A program made the position numbers and the translations under genes. Below, one piece after another: positions 43,395-52,318 of a DNA stretch of 64,000 nt; the first letter of the stretch is position 1, and each line of letters starts with the position of its first letter. The notes beneath the pieces were generated by a model, which saw nothing but the letters and a program-made list of their open reading frames with translations, searched no databases and had not been told where the DNA came from. Source of the DNA: Micavibrio sp. UBA6212 (GTDB lineage Bacteria; Pseudomonadota; Alphaproteobacteria; Micavibrionales; Micavibrionaceae); assembly GCA_002421905.1 (NCBI GenBank), contig DISK01000005.1, positions 218,434 through 282,433 of the forward strand, given 5' to 3'.

Positions 43395-44179
43395 CCAAGC
43401 GCAATAAAATTGAAATGACCGGTGTCTATAAAGCATTCGGAACAAAAAAGGTCTTACAAGGCGTTGATTTGAACGTACCTGTCGGCAGCTCGATGGTGAT
43501 CATCGGGGGCTCTGGTACGGGGAAATCTGTCACACTGAAATGCGTACTTGGTTTGCTTCAGGCGGATAAAGGATCAATCAAAGTGGACGGTATGGACATG
43601 ATCAAGGCCTCGACCCGTGCTCGTGAAGAAATGATGAAAAAGTTTGGCATGCTGTTCCAGGGGGGTGCTTTATTTGATTCTCTGCCGGTTTGGTACAACG
43701 TTGCTTTCGGCCTGATCCACGGTAAGGACATGGATAAAAAGGATGCGCGTAAAATCGCCACCGAAAAACTCGAACAGGTTGGAATGGGCGAAGCCATCGC
43801 CAATCTTTATCCGGCTGAACTCTCGGGTGGTATGCAAAAACGCGTGGCGCTGGCTCGCGCGATTGCCACCAATCCGGAAATTATATTCTTTGATGAACCC
43901 ACCACGGGCCTTGATCCGATCATGGCGGATGTTATCAATGAACTGATCGTCAAATGTGTGAAAGACCTCGGGGCCACTGCCATGACAATCACGCACGATA
44001 TGGCGTCTGCCCGTAAAATTGCCGATCATGTGGCAATGCTTCACGAGGGAAAAATTGTCTGGACAGGCCCGATTGATGATCTGGATAATTCAGGAAGTCC
44101 CTACGTTGACCAGTTTATTCATGGCCGCGCGGATGGGCCAATTACAGATCTTCAATCCGAACTTTTGAAATCGGCCTAG
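43391..44179 (+). CDS. mlaF: MlaF-type ABC transporter ATPase
   Basis: The 262-residue ATPase partner of MlaE has Walker A IIGGSGTGKSVTLKC (about 37-50), Q-loop FGMLFQGGALFDSL, signature LSGGMQKRVALARAIA, Walker B IIFFDEPTTGLDPIM and H-loop ITHDMASARK. The start ATG overlaps the mlaE stop. The convergent cysS ends 4 bp after the stop. Confidence 0.95.
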   Translation: MTKRNKIEMTGVYKAFGTKKVLQGVDLNVPVGSSMVIIGGSGTGKSVTLKCVLGLLQADKGSIKVDGMDMIKASTRAREEMMKKFGMLFQGGALFDSLPVWYNVAFGLIHGKDMDKKDARKIATEKLEQVGMGEAIANLYPAELSGGMQKRVALARAIATNPEIIFFDEPTTGLDPIMADVINELIVKCVKDLGATAMTITHDMASARKIADHVAMLHEGKIVWTGPIDDLDNSGSPYVDQFIHGRADGPITDLQSELLKSA

Positions 44180-44183
44180 AAAA

Positions 44184-45572
44184 TTAACTCGTCTTCCACT
44201 TGGTGCCTTGTGGCGTGTCTTCAATGACGATTCCCTTGGCCGCAAGCTCATCGCGAATTTCATCCGATCGCGCAAAATTTCTGTCTTTGCGGGCCTGTGT
44301 CCGTTCAACCAGTAATCCTTCAATCCATGCAGCATCGATATCACTGGATGATAAATCAGCCGCAAACCAAACCGCTGGGTCTTGGGTTAAAAATCCCATC
44401 AAACGGGCAGCTGCCAGAAAATCACCTTTGCTCTCTGGTGTTTTTTGTTCTGTTGCTGTTTTGGCCAAAGCATTAAGTTCCGCATAGGCTTTCGGGGAAT
44501 TCAAATCATCGCATAACGCTTCCATGACGGGGCTGGGAACTTCGCGTTCCATATCAGAAATGTCTTTAAGCTCGTCTAGTATGCGGTAGAATTTATCAAG
44601 CGCCTTTTGTGCCTGATCGACCGCCTTCTCTGACCAATCCAGCGGCTGGCGATAATGGGCAGATAGTAAAACATGGCGGATCACTTCACCTTTAACGCCT
44701 TGTTCGATCAGATCATGGGCCAGAATGAAATTACCCAATGACTTGGACATTTTCTCGCCTTCGACGGTCAGAAAACCGTTATGCATCCAATAACGCGAGA
44801 AGGAGGCAAGATCATGATTTCCATGAGCGCAGCAACTTTGGGCAATCTCGTTTTCATGATGGGGAAATTTAAGGTCAGCGCCGCCGCCATGAATATCAAT
44901 TGGCAAGCCCAGATGCTTTTCTGCCATCGCGGAACATTCGATGTGCCATCCCGGGCGACCAAATCCCCATGGGCTATCCCAACCGGGTTGATCCCCGATT
45001 GATGGTTTCCACAACACAAAATCGGCAGGATCTTTCTTGTAGGGAGCGACTTCGACGCGCGCTCCTGCAATCTGGTCATCGCGGGAACGACCAGATAGGC
45101 CGCCATATTCAGGGAATGACGGGACATTGAATAACACATGCCCATCGTTTTCATAGGCGTGACCGCGCGCCACCATTTGTTCAATCAAATGGATCATTTC
45201 CGGAATTGTTTCGGTAGCACGAGGCTGTATGTCAGGAATCTTTACACCGAGGGTAGCCATATCCTCGTTATAGATGCGCTCATACTTACGCGTAATAAAT
45301 TCGATGGCCTCACCGGTTTCTTGTGACGCGGCAATAATCTTGTCTTCAATGTCGGTGATGTTCGAGGCATAGGTGACTTTTGGATAGATACGGCGCAAGA
45401 CTGAGGCGAGGAGGTCAAAGACCACCGCCATGCGGGCATTACCAATATGAGCGTAACTATATACGGTCGGCCCGCAGGCATAAATCCGGACATGGTCTTT
45501 CTCCAATGGCACAAAGGTCTGTTTCTCCCGTGCCAGCGAATTATAAAATCTGAATGTATATGTATGTGCCAT
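44184..45572 (-). CDS. cysS: Cysteinyl-tRNA synthetase
   Basis: CysS charges tRNA-Cys. ATG 45572 gives 462 residues beginning MAHTYTFRFYNSLAREKQTF; a longer upstream extension has no family match. Motifs are the first zinc Cys in ACGPTVYSYAHIGNAR with HIGN as the HIGH motif, WHIECSAMAEKHLG, HHENEIAQS, and EGEKMSKSLGNF as KMSKS. The length fits the family. A 40-residue membrane ORF on the same strand lies 38 bp upstream. Confidence 0.94.
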   Translation of the reverse strand: MAHTYTFRFYNSLAREKQTFVPLEKDHVRIYACGPTVYSYAHIGNARMAVVFDLLASVLRRIYPKVTYASNITDIEDKIIAASQETGEAIEFITRKYERIYNEDMATLGVKIPDIQPRATETIPEMIHLIEQMVARGHAYENDGHVLFNVPSFPEYGGLSGRSRDDQIAGARVEVAPYKKDPADFVLWKPSIGDQPGWDSPWGFGRPGWHIECSAMAEKHLGLPIDIHGGGADLKFPHHENEIAQSCCAHGNHDLASFSRYWMHNGFLTVEGEKMSKSLGNFILAHDLIEQGVKGEVIRHVLLSAHYRQPLDWSEKAVDQAQKALDKFYRILDELKDISDMEREVPSPVMEALCDDLNSPKAYAELNALAKTATEQKTPESKGDFLAAARLMGFLTQDPAVWFAADLSSSDIDAAWIEGLLVERTQARKDRNFARSDEIRDELAAKGIVIEDTPQGTKWKTS

Positions 45573-45609
45573 AGACGTGCTCACTCCCGCGTAATAAAGC
45601 GGGAACAGC

Positions 45610-45732
45610 CTAACGTCTCCGGCGATTTCTCGCAAGCACTCTCACTGGCTTCGGGCTTTGCTTTTTCATCAAAACCACAGTTCCTGCCAGAAGAACGGCA
45701 CTTATAACGGACATTACTGCCACAAATGTCAT
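45610..45732 (-). CDS. Small single-helix membrane protein with basic tail (40 residues)
   Basis: On the minus strand ATG 45732 opens a 40-codon frame: MTFVAVMSVISAVLLAGTVV, then LMKKQSPKPVRVLARNRRRR. It has one hydrophobic helix (about 3-22) followed by an Arg/Lys-rich tail, a typical small membrane protein design with a cytosolic basic end. An AGGA sequence lies about 8 bp before the ATG. It stops 38 bp before cysS on the same strand. No homologue is recognised; the design and ribosome site argue that it is real. The remaining sequence up to 45899 shows no gene. Confidence 0.5.
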   Translation of the reverse strand: MTFVAVMSVISAVLLAGTVVLMKKQSPKPVRVLARNRRRR

Positions 45733-45898
45733 TTCAAGGTCCTTAATCCTGATTGCCTAAAAGGCATGCAGACCCATAACAGAATCTGCATCCTAACAGT
45801 CTATCACATAAAAAACTGATAAAAGGTTAAAGAAACAGGTTTTGACAAACGATCTCTGTGTATTAGATTAGTCCAGCGCAAAAACCATCGAGGAAAAA

Positions 45899-47245
45899 AT
45901 GACTCCAACCCAATATGATCTGATATTCAAAAACGGTACGGTAATCCTGCCAGGTGTAACCAAAGTCACGGATATTGCCGTTCTGGACGGAAAAATTTCC
46001 GCCATCGGTGATCTGGCAAGCACAAACGCCAAAGAAATCATTGATTGCACAGGACAACATATTTTGCCCGGCATCATTGATACCCAAGTTCATTTCCGTG
46101 AACCGGGCGCAGATCATAAGGAAGTTCTGGAGTCCGGAATGAAAGCTGCGGCTATGGGAGGAGTGACAACTATTTTCGAAATGCCCAATACCAATCCCTT
46201 AACCACAACCCCCGAAACCATTGCGGATAAATTGTCTCGTGCCGCTAGGACCCCATGGGTTAATCATGCCTTTTATCTAGGGGGAACAGCACAAAACGCT
46301 AAAAGCCTCGGCGAGTGGGAGAAATTAAACGGTGTGTGCGGCATTAAAATCTTTATGGGGGCGAGTACGGGCGATTTGCTTTCGGCCACCGATGAAGAGG
46401 TCGAGGCTGTTCTGGCCAATGGTCGCCGTGTCGTGGCGGTTCATGCCGAAGATGAAATGATGATGAATGAAAATAAGAAAACCATTTTGGGGGATAGTCA
46501 CGATGTAAAACTTCACCCTGTCTGGAGATCCCCAGAATCATGTCTGTCCGCAACGACCCGCGTGGTCAGGCTGGCGCGTAAATATATGCGCCGGGTTCAT
46601 GTACTGCATATTACAACGGCTGAAGAAATGGAATTTTTGGCACAAAATAAAGATGTGGCCAGCGTCGAAGTTTTGGCCAACCACCTGACTTTATACGCAC
46701 CGGATTGTTACGAAAAATTAGGCAGTAAAGCCCAACAAAATCCGCCAATTCGCGAGAAACATCACCAAGACGCTTTGTGGGCCGCTATTGCCAACGGCAC
46801 TGTGGATATTCTGGCGTCCGACCACGCTCCTCATACTTTGGAAGAAAAAGCAAAAGAATATCCTGCAAGTCCCAGCGGAACCCCGGGCGTTCAGACCATT
46901 CTGCCAGTCATGCTCAACCATGTGAATAATGGCAGGCTCACACTCGAAAAACTGGTGGAATTGATGTGTTATGGCCCGCAACGGATTCACCGGATTATTG
47001 GCAAAGGGCGGATTGCGCGCGGATATGATGCAGACCTGACTATTGTCGATATGAAGAAGCAACAAACCATCACAGATGCCCAACAACTTTCCCGTGCAGG
47101 CTGGACGCCATTTGACGGAATGTCTGTCACAGGCTGGCCGATCATGACGATTGTGAATGGAAAAATTGTTATGCGGGAAGATCATTTGTTGGACTCAAAC
47201 GCTGGAAAAAGCGTCCGTTTCGAAGAAAATTATTCTGCACCATAA
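45899..47245 (+). CDS. pyrC: Dihydroorotase (class I PyrC)
   Basis: PyrC cyclises carbamoyl aspartate to dihydroorotate in pyrimidine synthesis. The 448-residue protein has the zinc motif IDTQVHFREPGADHKE (about 61-76; the first metal-His position is Gln in TQVH), FEMPNTNP, GIKIFMGASTG with the candidate carbamylated Lys, VHAEDE, HITTAEEMEF, ILASDHAPHTLEEKA with the catalytic Asp, and the C-terminal amidohydrolase end. The usual family signature is D-x-H-x-H; here the first His is replaced (Q-V-H). It may be active with altered metal binding or a dihydroorotase-like hydrolase. Confidence 0.85.
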   Translation: MTPTQYDLIFKNGTVILPGVTKVTDIAVLDGKISAIGDLASTNAKEIIDCTGQHILPGIIDTQVHFREPGADHKEVLESGMKAAAMGGVTTIFEMPNTNPLTTTPETIADKLSRAARTPWVNHAFYLGGTAQNAKSLGEWEKLNGVCGIKIFMGASTGDLLSATDEEVEAVLANGRRVVAVHAEDEMMMNENKKTILGDSHDVKLHPVWRSPESCLSATTRVVRLARKYMRRVHVLHITTAEEMEFLAQNKDVASVEVLANHLTLYAPDCYEKLGSKAQQNPPIREKHHQDALWAAIANGTVDILASDHAPHTLEEKAKEYPASPSGTPGVQTILPVMLNHVNNGRLTLEKLVELMCYGPQRIHRIIGKGRIARGYDADLTIVDMKKQQTITDAQQLSRAGWTPFDGMSVTGWPIMTIVNGKIVMREDHLLDSNAGKSVRFEENYSAP

Positions 47246-47337
47246 TCACTTAGGTACTTGAATATAATCGGATGTTATCCTTTTATATAAGCTAATATAT
47301 ACGAAGTCTTAATCATGCCTGTGTATTCTAGGAGATT

Positions 47338-49581
47338 GTGAGGAAGGCGAGAGCTTTCCGGATACATTCGGGATGGGTCAGAAATATGGTGCTTGGTGTA
47401 GAAACACAATATTCATCCGTGCCTAGCACGGAACAACTGGGGAGAAGGTCTGGTTTGTTTTCCTGGGCTCAAGATAAAAAGAAGGCTGCATCGCAAACAA
47501 GTATGTGGCGCAGTCGATTAAGTTGGAAAATTGTCATGGCGGTCTTCTTGACGATCATGACGGTTCAGGCCACGTTGATGGCCCTGACGCTGAAAAGCTA
47601 TCAGCAGGATCAGCTATACGAATTAAAAGAAGAAGCACGGCAGAATCTGGTTACTGTGGCCTCTGCAAAGGCGGTTGACCGACTGGCACCACCTTACACT
47701 ATAGAACAAATGAATCGTATGGTTTCCTTCACATCTATTTCTGGATTGGCGGTCTATTCGATCGATTTCCAGCTTTTGGGGCTGGGGGGCGAGAATGTTA
47801 TTACCACCCTGTTCTCTGAAAGCGATCTGGGGAAAACATATATCAGCTCTGATCGTAAGAGCTACGAAGTTGTATTGCGTCCAAAGGATATAGATGGCCT
47901 TCCTTATTTTATCGTGGCGCGGCTGGATGCGTCCAAGGCGTTCTCGAGTGTTGCTCTTTATGTGCGCCAGAATATTCTGATTATGTTTCTGATGTCCGCT
48001 CTTGTGACAACGGTGTTGATGATTGCACTTGGGAAATGGTTGCTGGAGCCGATCCTGTTCCTCAGGGATAATGTCCGTTTGGCGATTGCTAATCCGGAAG
48101 CACCGAATATTGAACATTCTCCTTATGATGATAAAGACGAAGTAGGGGGGACAATCGCGGCGACTCAGGAATTGATAAAGCAGAATGCGAAAAATATTCG
48201 TCAGGTCAAGAATGCGGCACAGAGCCAGATTCATAAACTTGCTTATTATGACACTCTGACGGGTCTGCCAAACCGGACACTCTTCCTGCAAAAATTGGCC
48301 GAACATGTCAAATATGCAGCAGAGAATCAAACCGAAGTCACCCGCCTTGCCATTCTGGCCTTTGACCTTGACCATTTCAAGGATATCAACGACTCGATGG
48401 GGCATAATGTCGGGGACGCGATTCTAAGCGCGGTTGGAAAACGGTTACGTAGTTCCTTGCCTGAGAGTGCTGTCGTTGCAAGGTCGGGAGAGGATGAATT
48501 CGCTGTAACCTTCCCATTGAATTCCAGTTCCTTTACAGCAAAAGATGTTGGGGAACGGGTGCGTGCTATCATTACACATGAGCCGTTCCGCGTCTTTAAT
48601 GAAACATTCCAGGTTCATGCATCCATTGGGGTGGCAACTTTTCCGGATGATGCCATTGATCCCGATCAGGTTTTGAAGAATGCAGATATCGCACTTAATC
48701 GTGCGAAAGAAGATGGGCGTGATTGTATCCGTGAGTATCTGGAAGATTTTGATAAGGCAGTACAAGCCAGATTCCAGATGTTGCGTGACCTGCGTAACGC
48801 CCTCGAAAATAAAGACCTGACCTTGTATTATCAGCCACAACTGGATTTGAAAACCGGTCACGTCATTGGGGCCGAAGCTCTGATCCGCTGGTTCAAGAAA
48901 GATAACAGCAAAGAAGGTGGAAAATTTATTTCCCCTGTCGAATTCATCCCGATTGCTGAACAATCCGGTTTGATTGTACCGATCGGTGAATGGGTTATGC
49001 GTGAAGCCTGTCTTGAAGCAAAAAGATGGCACGATAATGGAAATATGATCCGAATCGCAGTCAACGTCTCTGGGGAACAATTCCAACAAAGCGATCTGGT
49101 GGCCTATACACGTCAGGTTATTCAGGAAACGGGAATTAATCCGCATCTGTTGGAGCTCGAGGTCACGGAAAGTGCCTTTATGGAAGATATCCAGCAAACC
49201 GTCCGTATTTTGAAAGAGCTGCATGCTCTGGGTGTAGAACTTGCTATTGATGACTTTGGAACGGGATACTCTTCTCTGTCTTACTTGCGCCAATTCCCGA
49301 TTGACCGCTTGAAAATTGACCAGTCATTTATTCGCAATGCTTTGAACAACCCTGATGATGCGGCGATTGCCAGAACCATCATTGGTCTTGGACGCTCCCT
49401 TAATCTCAAGATCATTGCAGAAGGCGTGGAAACCAAAGAACATGAATCCTTCCTCGTGGAAGAAGGATGTGACGAGGTTCAAGGATATAGGTACTCCCGC
49501 CCAATTCCGGATTACCAGATGAAAGAGTTTATCCGTCAGTATACGGGCCAGCTCGAATATTTCGATCAGATTGCTGTATAA
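47338..49581 (+). CDS. Membrane GGDEF-EAL signalling protein
   Basis: The product is 747 residues from GTG 47338 (AGGAGA lies 3 bp before it) or 731 from ATG 47386. It has two membrane helices (about 65-85 and 210-232) flanking a short periplasmic sensor. A GGDEF domain (about 300-460: YYDTLTGLPNRTLFLQKLAE, FDLDHFKDINDSMGHNVGDA) has signature SGEDEF in place of GGDEF. An intact EAL domain (about 485-735) includes GAEALIRW, VNVSGEQFQQ, LEVTESAFME and DDFGTGYSSLSYLRQFPIDR. The EAL phosphodiesterase is probably active while the GGDEF part is probably a GTP sensor rather than a cyclase. It is likely to lower c-di-GMP. Confidence 0.9.
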   Translation: MRKARAFRIHSGWVRNMVLGVETQYSSVPSTEQLGRRSGLFSWAQDKKKAASQTSMWRSRLSWKIVMAVFLTIMTVQATLMALTLKSYQQDQLYELKEEARQNLVTVASAKAVDRLAPPYTIEQMNRMVSFTSISGLAVYSIDFQLLGLGGENVITTLFSESDLGKTYISSDRKSYEVVLRPKDIDGLPYFIVARLDASKAFSSVALYVRQNILIMFLMSALVTTVLMIALGKWLLEPILFLRDNVRLAIANPEAPNIEHSPYDDKDEVGGTIAATQELIKQNAKNIRQVKNAAQSQIHKLAYYDTLTGLPNRTLFLQKLAEHVKYAAENQTEVTRLAILAFDLDHFKDINDSMGHNVGDAILSAVGKRLRSSLPESAVVARSGEDEFAVTFPLNSSSFTAKDVGERVRAIITHEPFRVFNETFQVHASIGVATFPDDAIDPDQVLKNADIALNRAKEDGRDCIREYLEDFDKAVQARFQMLRDLRNALENKDLTLYYQPQLDLKTGHVIGAEALIRWFKKDNSKEGGKFISPVEFIPIAEQSGLIVPIGEWVMREACLEAKRWHDNGNMIRIAVNVSGEQFQQSDLVAYTRQVIQETGINPHLLELEVTESAFMEDIQQTVRILKELHALGVELAIDDFGTGYSSLSYLRQFPIDRLKIDQSFIRNALNNPDDAAIARTIIGLGRSLNLKIIAEGVETKEHESFLVEEGCDEVQGYRYSRPIPDYQMKEFIRQYTGQLEYFDQIAV

Positions 49582-49594
49582 TTGAAATAGGACG

Positions 49595-49620
49595 CTGCCG
49601 GCTTAAAAGTCGGCAGTTTC
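49595..49620 (+). terminator. Hairpin after the GGDEF-EAL gene
   Basis: CTGCCGGCTT and AAGTCGGCAG pair over 10 bp with one G-T wobble around an AA loop (49595-49616). The following T-run is short. Confidence 0.65.
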
Positions 49621-49730
49621 TCGATAAATTCCAAAACATCTGTTTTCCACAACCTCAACATACGATATGATGCGCGACAGTCTTTCAAGCAAAGGCAAAG
49701 ACGTTTTTATATTTAGACCAAGAGGATGTT

Positions 49731-50666
49731 ATGACTTCCCGTTTTTATCTCTCACTCATCACAATATTGGCAATAGGCACTCTGACAGGGTTCAGTGTGC
49801 AGGCTGCGACCGGCAAAGGTGAAAATCCGCCATTGCCTGCCCCTTTGGAAAACATGGTGACCCAAGGAGCGCAGATTCGCTATTTGGGTCGGGAATTTGG
49901 TCTGGATGGCTGGGTTACGATCCAGAATGGTCAGGAACAATATTTTTATGTCACGCAGGATGGTCAGGGGCTGTTGCTCGGCATTCTCTTCAACAACAAG
50001 GGAGACGCCGTGACGTTGCAACAGATCAATGCGTTGAGAGATAAAGAAGGCCCGGCAATTGATCGGTTGGCGGGTTATACCCCACCCCCTGAAACAAAAA
50101 CCTCTTCCCAGTCTTCTTCTTCCGAAGACATAGGGTCTATGGCATCTGCGATGAAATCTCCGGATTTAAGCAACCCTCAAGAGGTGATGAAGTCTGTCGC
50201 CAAAAGTAAAGCAGAACAGCTTTATGAGACAGTCGAGTCGGCCAACTGGATTTCTTTGGGGGACAATAAGGCTCCGGTTATTTACTCGTTTATTGATCCG
50301 GAATGCCCTCATTGCCATGATTTGATTAATGATATCCGTAACTCGAGTTATCTCGAGAAAGGTTTTGTCCAGCTTCGCCTGATTCCGGTTGGGGTTCTAA
50401 GTGACAAATCTTTGAAAGAGGCGGCGTATCTTTTGGCGAGCCCACAGGCACAAACTGATCTGTATAACCATCTGGATGGTAAAACAGATGCCCTTTTGGT
50501 TGACCAGAATGCGAACACACAAGGGGTTCAGCGCAACATGCAATTGATGCAGGATTGGAAGCTGGACGTCACGCCATTTTCCGTATATAAGGACAAGGAT
50601 GGAAAAATTAAGGTTCTTCAGGGTCGGCCTGCCGATCTCAAGAAATTAATAACAGAGTTGCGATAA
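49731..50666 (+). CDS. DsbC/DsbG-like periplasmic thiol protein at the type IVB locus
   Basis: The 311-residue protein has a signal peptide (MTSRFYLSLITILAIGTLTG), an N-terminal dimerisation-like part (about 30-105), a Ser-rich linker (about 120-145) and a thioredoxin-fold domain. The latter has the redox motif SFIDPECPHCHDLINDI (CPHC) and cis-Pro VTPFSVYKD. This layout is that of DsbC/DsbG isomerases. It is the first of eight co-oriented genes that include dotD, dotC and dotB, so it probably maintains disulfides in secretion-channel components. A terminator closes the preceding gene. Confidence 0.82.
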   Translation: MTSRFYLSLITILAIGTLTGFSVQAATGKGENPPLPAPLENMVTQGAQIRYLGREFGLDGWVTIQNGQEQYFYVTQDGQGLLLGILFNNKGDAVTLQQINALRDKEGPAIDRLAGYTPPPETKTSSQSSSSEDIGSMASAMKSPDLSNPQEVMKSVAKSKAEQLYETVESANWISLGDNKAPVIYSFIDPECPHCHDLINDIRNSSYLEKGFVQLRLIPVGVLSDKSLKEAAYLLASPQAQTDLYNHLDGKTDALLVDQNANTQGVQRNMQLMQDWKLDVTPFSVYKDKDGKIKVLQGRPADLKKLITELR

Positions 50667-50694
50667 GATAAAGTTTGAGCTACAAGGCGTCTTT

Positions 50695-51708
50695 ATGGAA
50701 CAACGTTCGGCTTTTTTATTACAGGTATTGGAAAAACTCGCTGCGCCCTTGGTGGCGGCAATCAGCGAGGTTTCTGTTCGTCAACAGATGAGTCCTGATC
50801 CGGCCCAGCCCGGCAGTATGAAGCCTGAGGCCGAGCAGGTTGCAGGACTTTTGACAAAGTCCACCCAGATGAGTATCTCGCTGAGTGACTTTGTTGATAT
50901 GAAGCTGCCGGAAAACGAGGCAGATTCGTTGCGGCTTGCTCTGACGTCTCTGGCATCCCCTCTGATTGCAAACATCTATCGTTTGGCAGGGCGTGCTCCG
51001 ACGGATGCAGAAATTGAACGGGTTACCTCGGCCTTGAATGCGGTCATCAGCTATGCGGACGGGTTTGCTCCTGCGGCAGATGCTACGACCCGCATGACCA
51101 ACCTTGAAAATGATTTCGCACCGACCGATGCGTCACAGGTCAGTATATTATATATCAGTGCCTTGTTGCCTGCGATCAATTCAGTGATGTCCTATTCATT
51201 CGGTGTTCCCGAGAAAAGACTGGTTCAAGACGTCGGAGAACGTCTGGTTCGTGAGGCAAAAGTTTTGAGAACCCGCATGTTCCCATCTATGTCCGATGAT
51301 ATGATGATGGCCAAGGCAGATTTGGCCCTACTGCGAATAGTGGCCTCGATTTACAGCCAATGCCATTTTGCGGAAATGGCAAAATTAATGGCGACAGAAG
51401 AACAATCGCGCCAAGGGATGGCTCCGGCGATGACCAGTTTGTGGCAAGCCTTTATCCTGAGAGTCCAGATGATTGAGGTTTTGGGATCTATTTTAATCCC
51501 GGGCGTTGCCGACGAAGAAAAAGCGGGAACCGCCAGATCAGGTGGTGGCGGCAAATCGCCAAGCGTGGCAGCATTGAAAACAACGTCGGAAAATCGGGAA
51601 AAGCCGACAAGCTTACCTCGGAACGAAGGTATATCTGACAAAGTAGCAGAGGGCGCTGGTGGAAAATCCGGCCCGATGTCATTCTTTGTTAAGAAAAATT
51701 CGGCATAA
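50695..51708 (+). CDS. Unknown protein of the type IVB locus
   Basis: The 337-residue protein begins MEQRSAFLLQVLEKLAAPLV and is mainly helical and soluble-looking (SLRLALTSLASPLIANIYRL, ISALLPAINSVMSYSFG). It ends in a Gly/Ser/Lys-rich tail (ARSGGGGKSPSVAAL onward). No signal peptide or recognised domain is seen. It lies 28 bp after the DsbC-like gene and 57 bp before a transglycosylase gene, so it is probably a system-specific component, chaperone or substrate. Confidence 0.65.
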   Translation: MEQRSAFLLQVLEKLAAPLVAAISEVSVRQQMSPDPAQPGSMKPEAEQVAGLLTKSTQMSISLSDFVDMKLPENEADSLRLALTSLASPLIANIYRLAGRAPTDAEIERVTSALNAVISYADGFAPAADATTRMTNLENDFAPTDASQVSILYISALLPAINSVMSYSFGVPEKRLVQDVGERLVREAKVLRTRMFPSMSDDMMMAKADLALLRIVASIYSQCHFAEMAKLMATEEQSRQGMAPAMTSLWQAFILRVQMIEVLGSILIPGVADEEKAGTARSGGGGKSPSVAALKTTSENREKPTSLPRNEGISDKVAEGAGGKSGPMSFFVKKNSA

Positions 51709-51765
51709 ACATTCTAAGTAAAAGCCGCTCAAGGTGCTATACTAGATACTAAAGGGTACTAGAAA

Positions 51766-52179
51766 ATGAGTAAGATATTGGCAGCTTGCCTGATGCTTGC
51801 GGCGCAGACCTATTCGGTGCCACCGGCTGTCATGCTGGGAATTCTACAAGTCGAAGGTGGAAATGTTGGCCAGCAGGTCAAAAACACCAATGGAACCTAC
51901 GATCTTGGGCCAATGCAGATCAATACCATCTGGATTCCTCAATTGGCTGATTATTGGGGGGTAGATAATGGGACGGCTGCCAGATGGGTGCGGGACGATG
52001 CCTGTACCAATATGGGGGTTGCGGCCTGGATTCTTCGTGGCCACATTGACCAAAGCGGCTCATTATCCACGGCTATTGCCCATTATCATTCCAAAACTCC
52101 CAGCAAAGGCTATGGATATCGGGCAAAAGTTGTTGAATCCATGCGCAAAAACGGACTCATCAAGAGCGCTTCACGGTAA
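51766..52179 (+). CDS. Lytic transglycosylase of the type IVB locus
   Basis: This 137-residue SLT-fold protein opens peptidoglycan for channel assembly. The N-terminus MSKILAACLMLAAQTYSVPP is hydrophobic and may act as a short signal. The catalytic Glu is in MLGILQVEGGNVGQ (about 31), followed by the substrate groove NGTYDLGPMQINTIW and AIAHYHSKTPSKGYGYRAKV. This is a minimal VirB1/TrbN-like transglycosylase. Its place among dot genes suggests a dedicated role in secretion. Confidence 0.85.
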   Translation: MSKILAACLMLAAQTYSVPPAVMLGILQVEGGNVGQQVKNTNGTYDLGPMQINTIWIPQLADYWGVDNGTAARWVRDDACTNMGVAAWILRGHIDQSGSLSTAIAHYHSKTPSKGYGYRAKVVESMRKNGLIKSASR

Positions 52180-52318
52180 CAGCTCCCAGTTTTTAACCCA
52201 AAAAGCAAAATCGTGACGATTCAGTGATTAAGGTGCTTGTTTCGATTCAGTTAAACCGCTAATGTGTTATGACTTTCATTCGGCTTCGGTTTTCGAGTCG
52301 GACTTCGGATAAGTATTT

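Noticed and set aside
47623..48405. 260-codon minus-strand frame inside the GGDEF-EAL gene
   Set aside because: The sense strand encodes a well-supported GGDEF-EAL protein; the antisense product has no domain or ribosome site.
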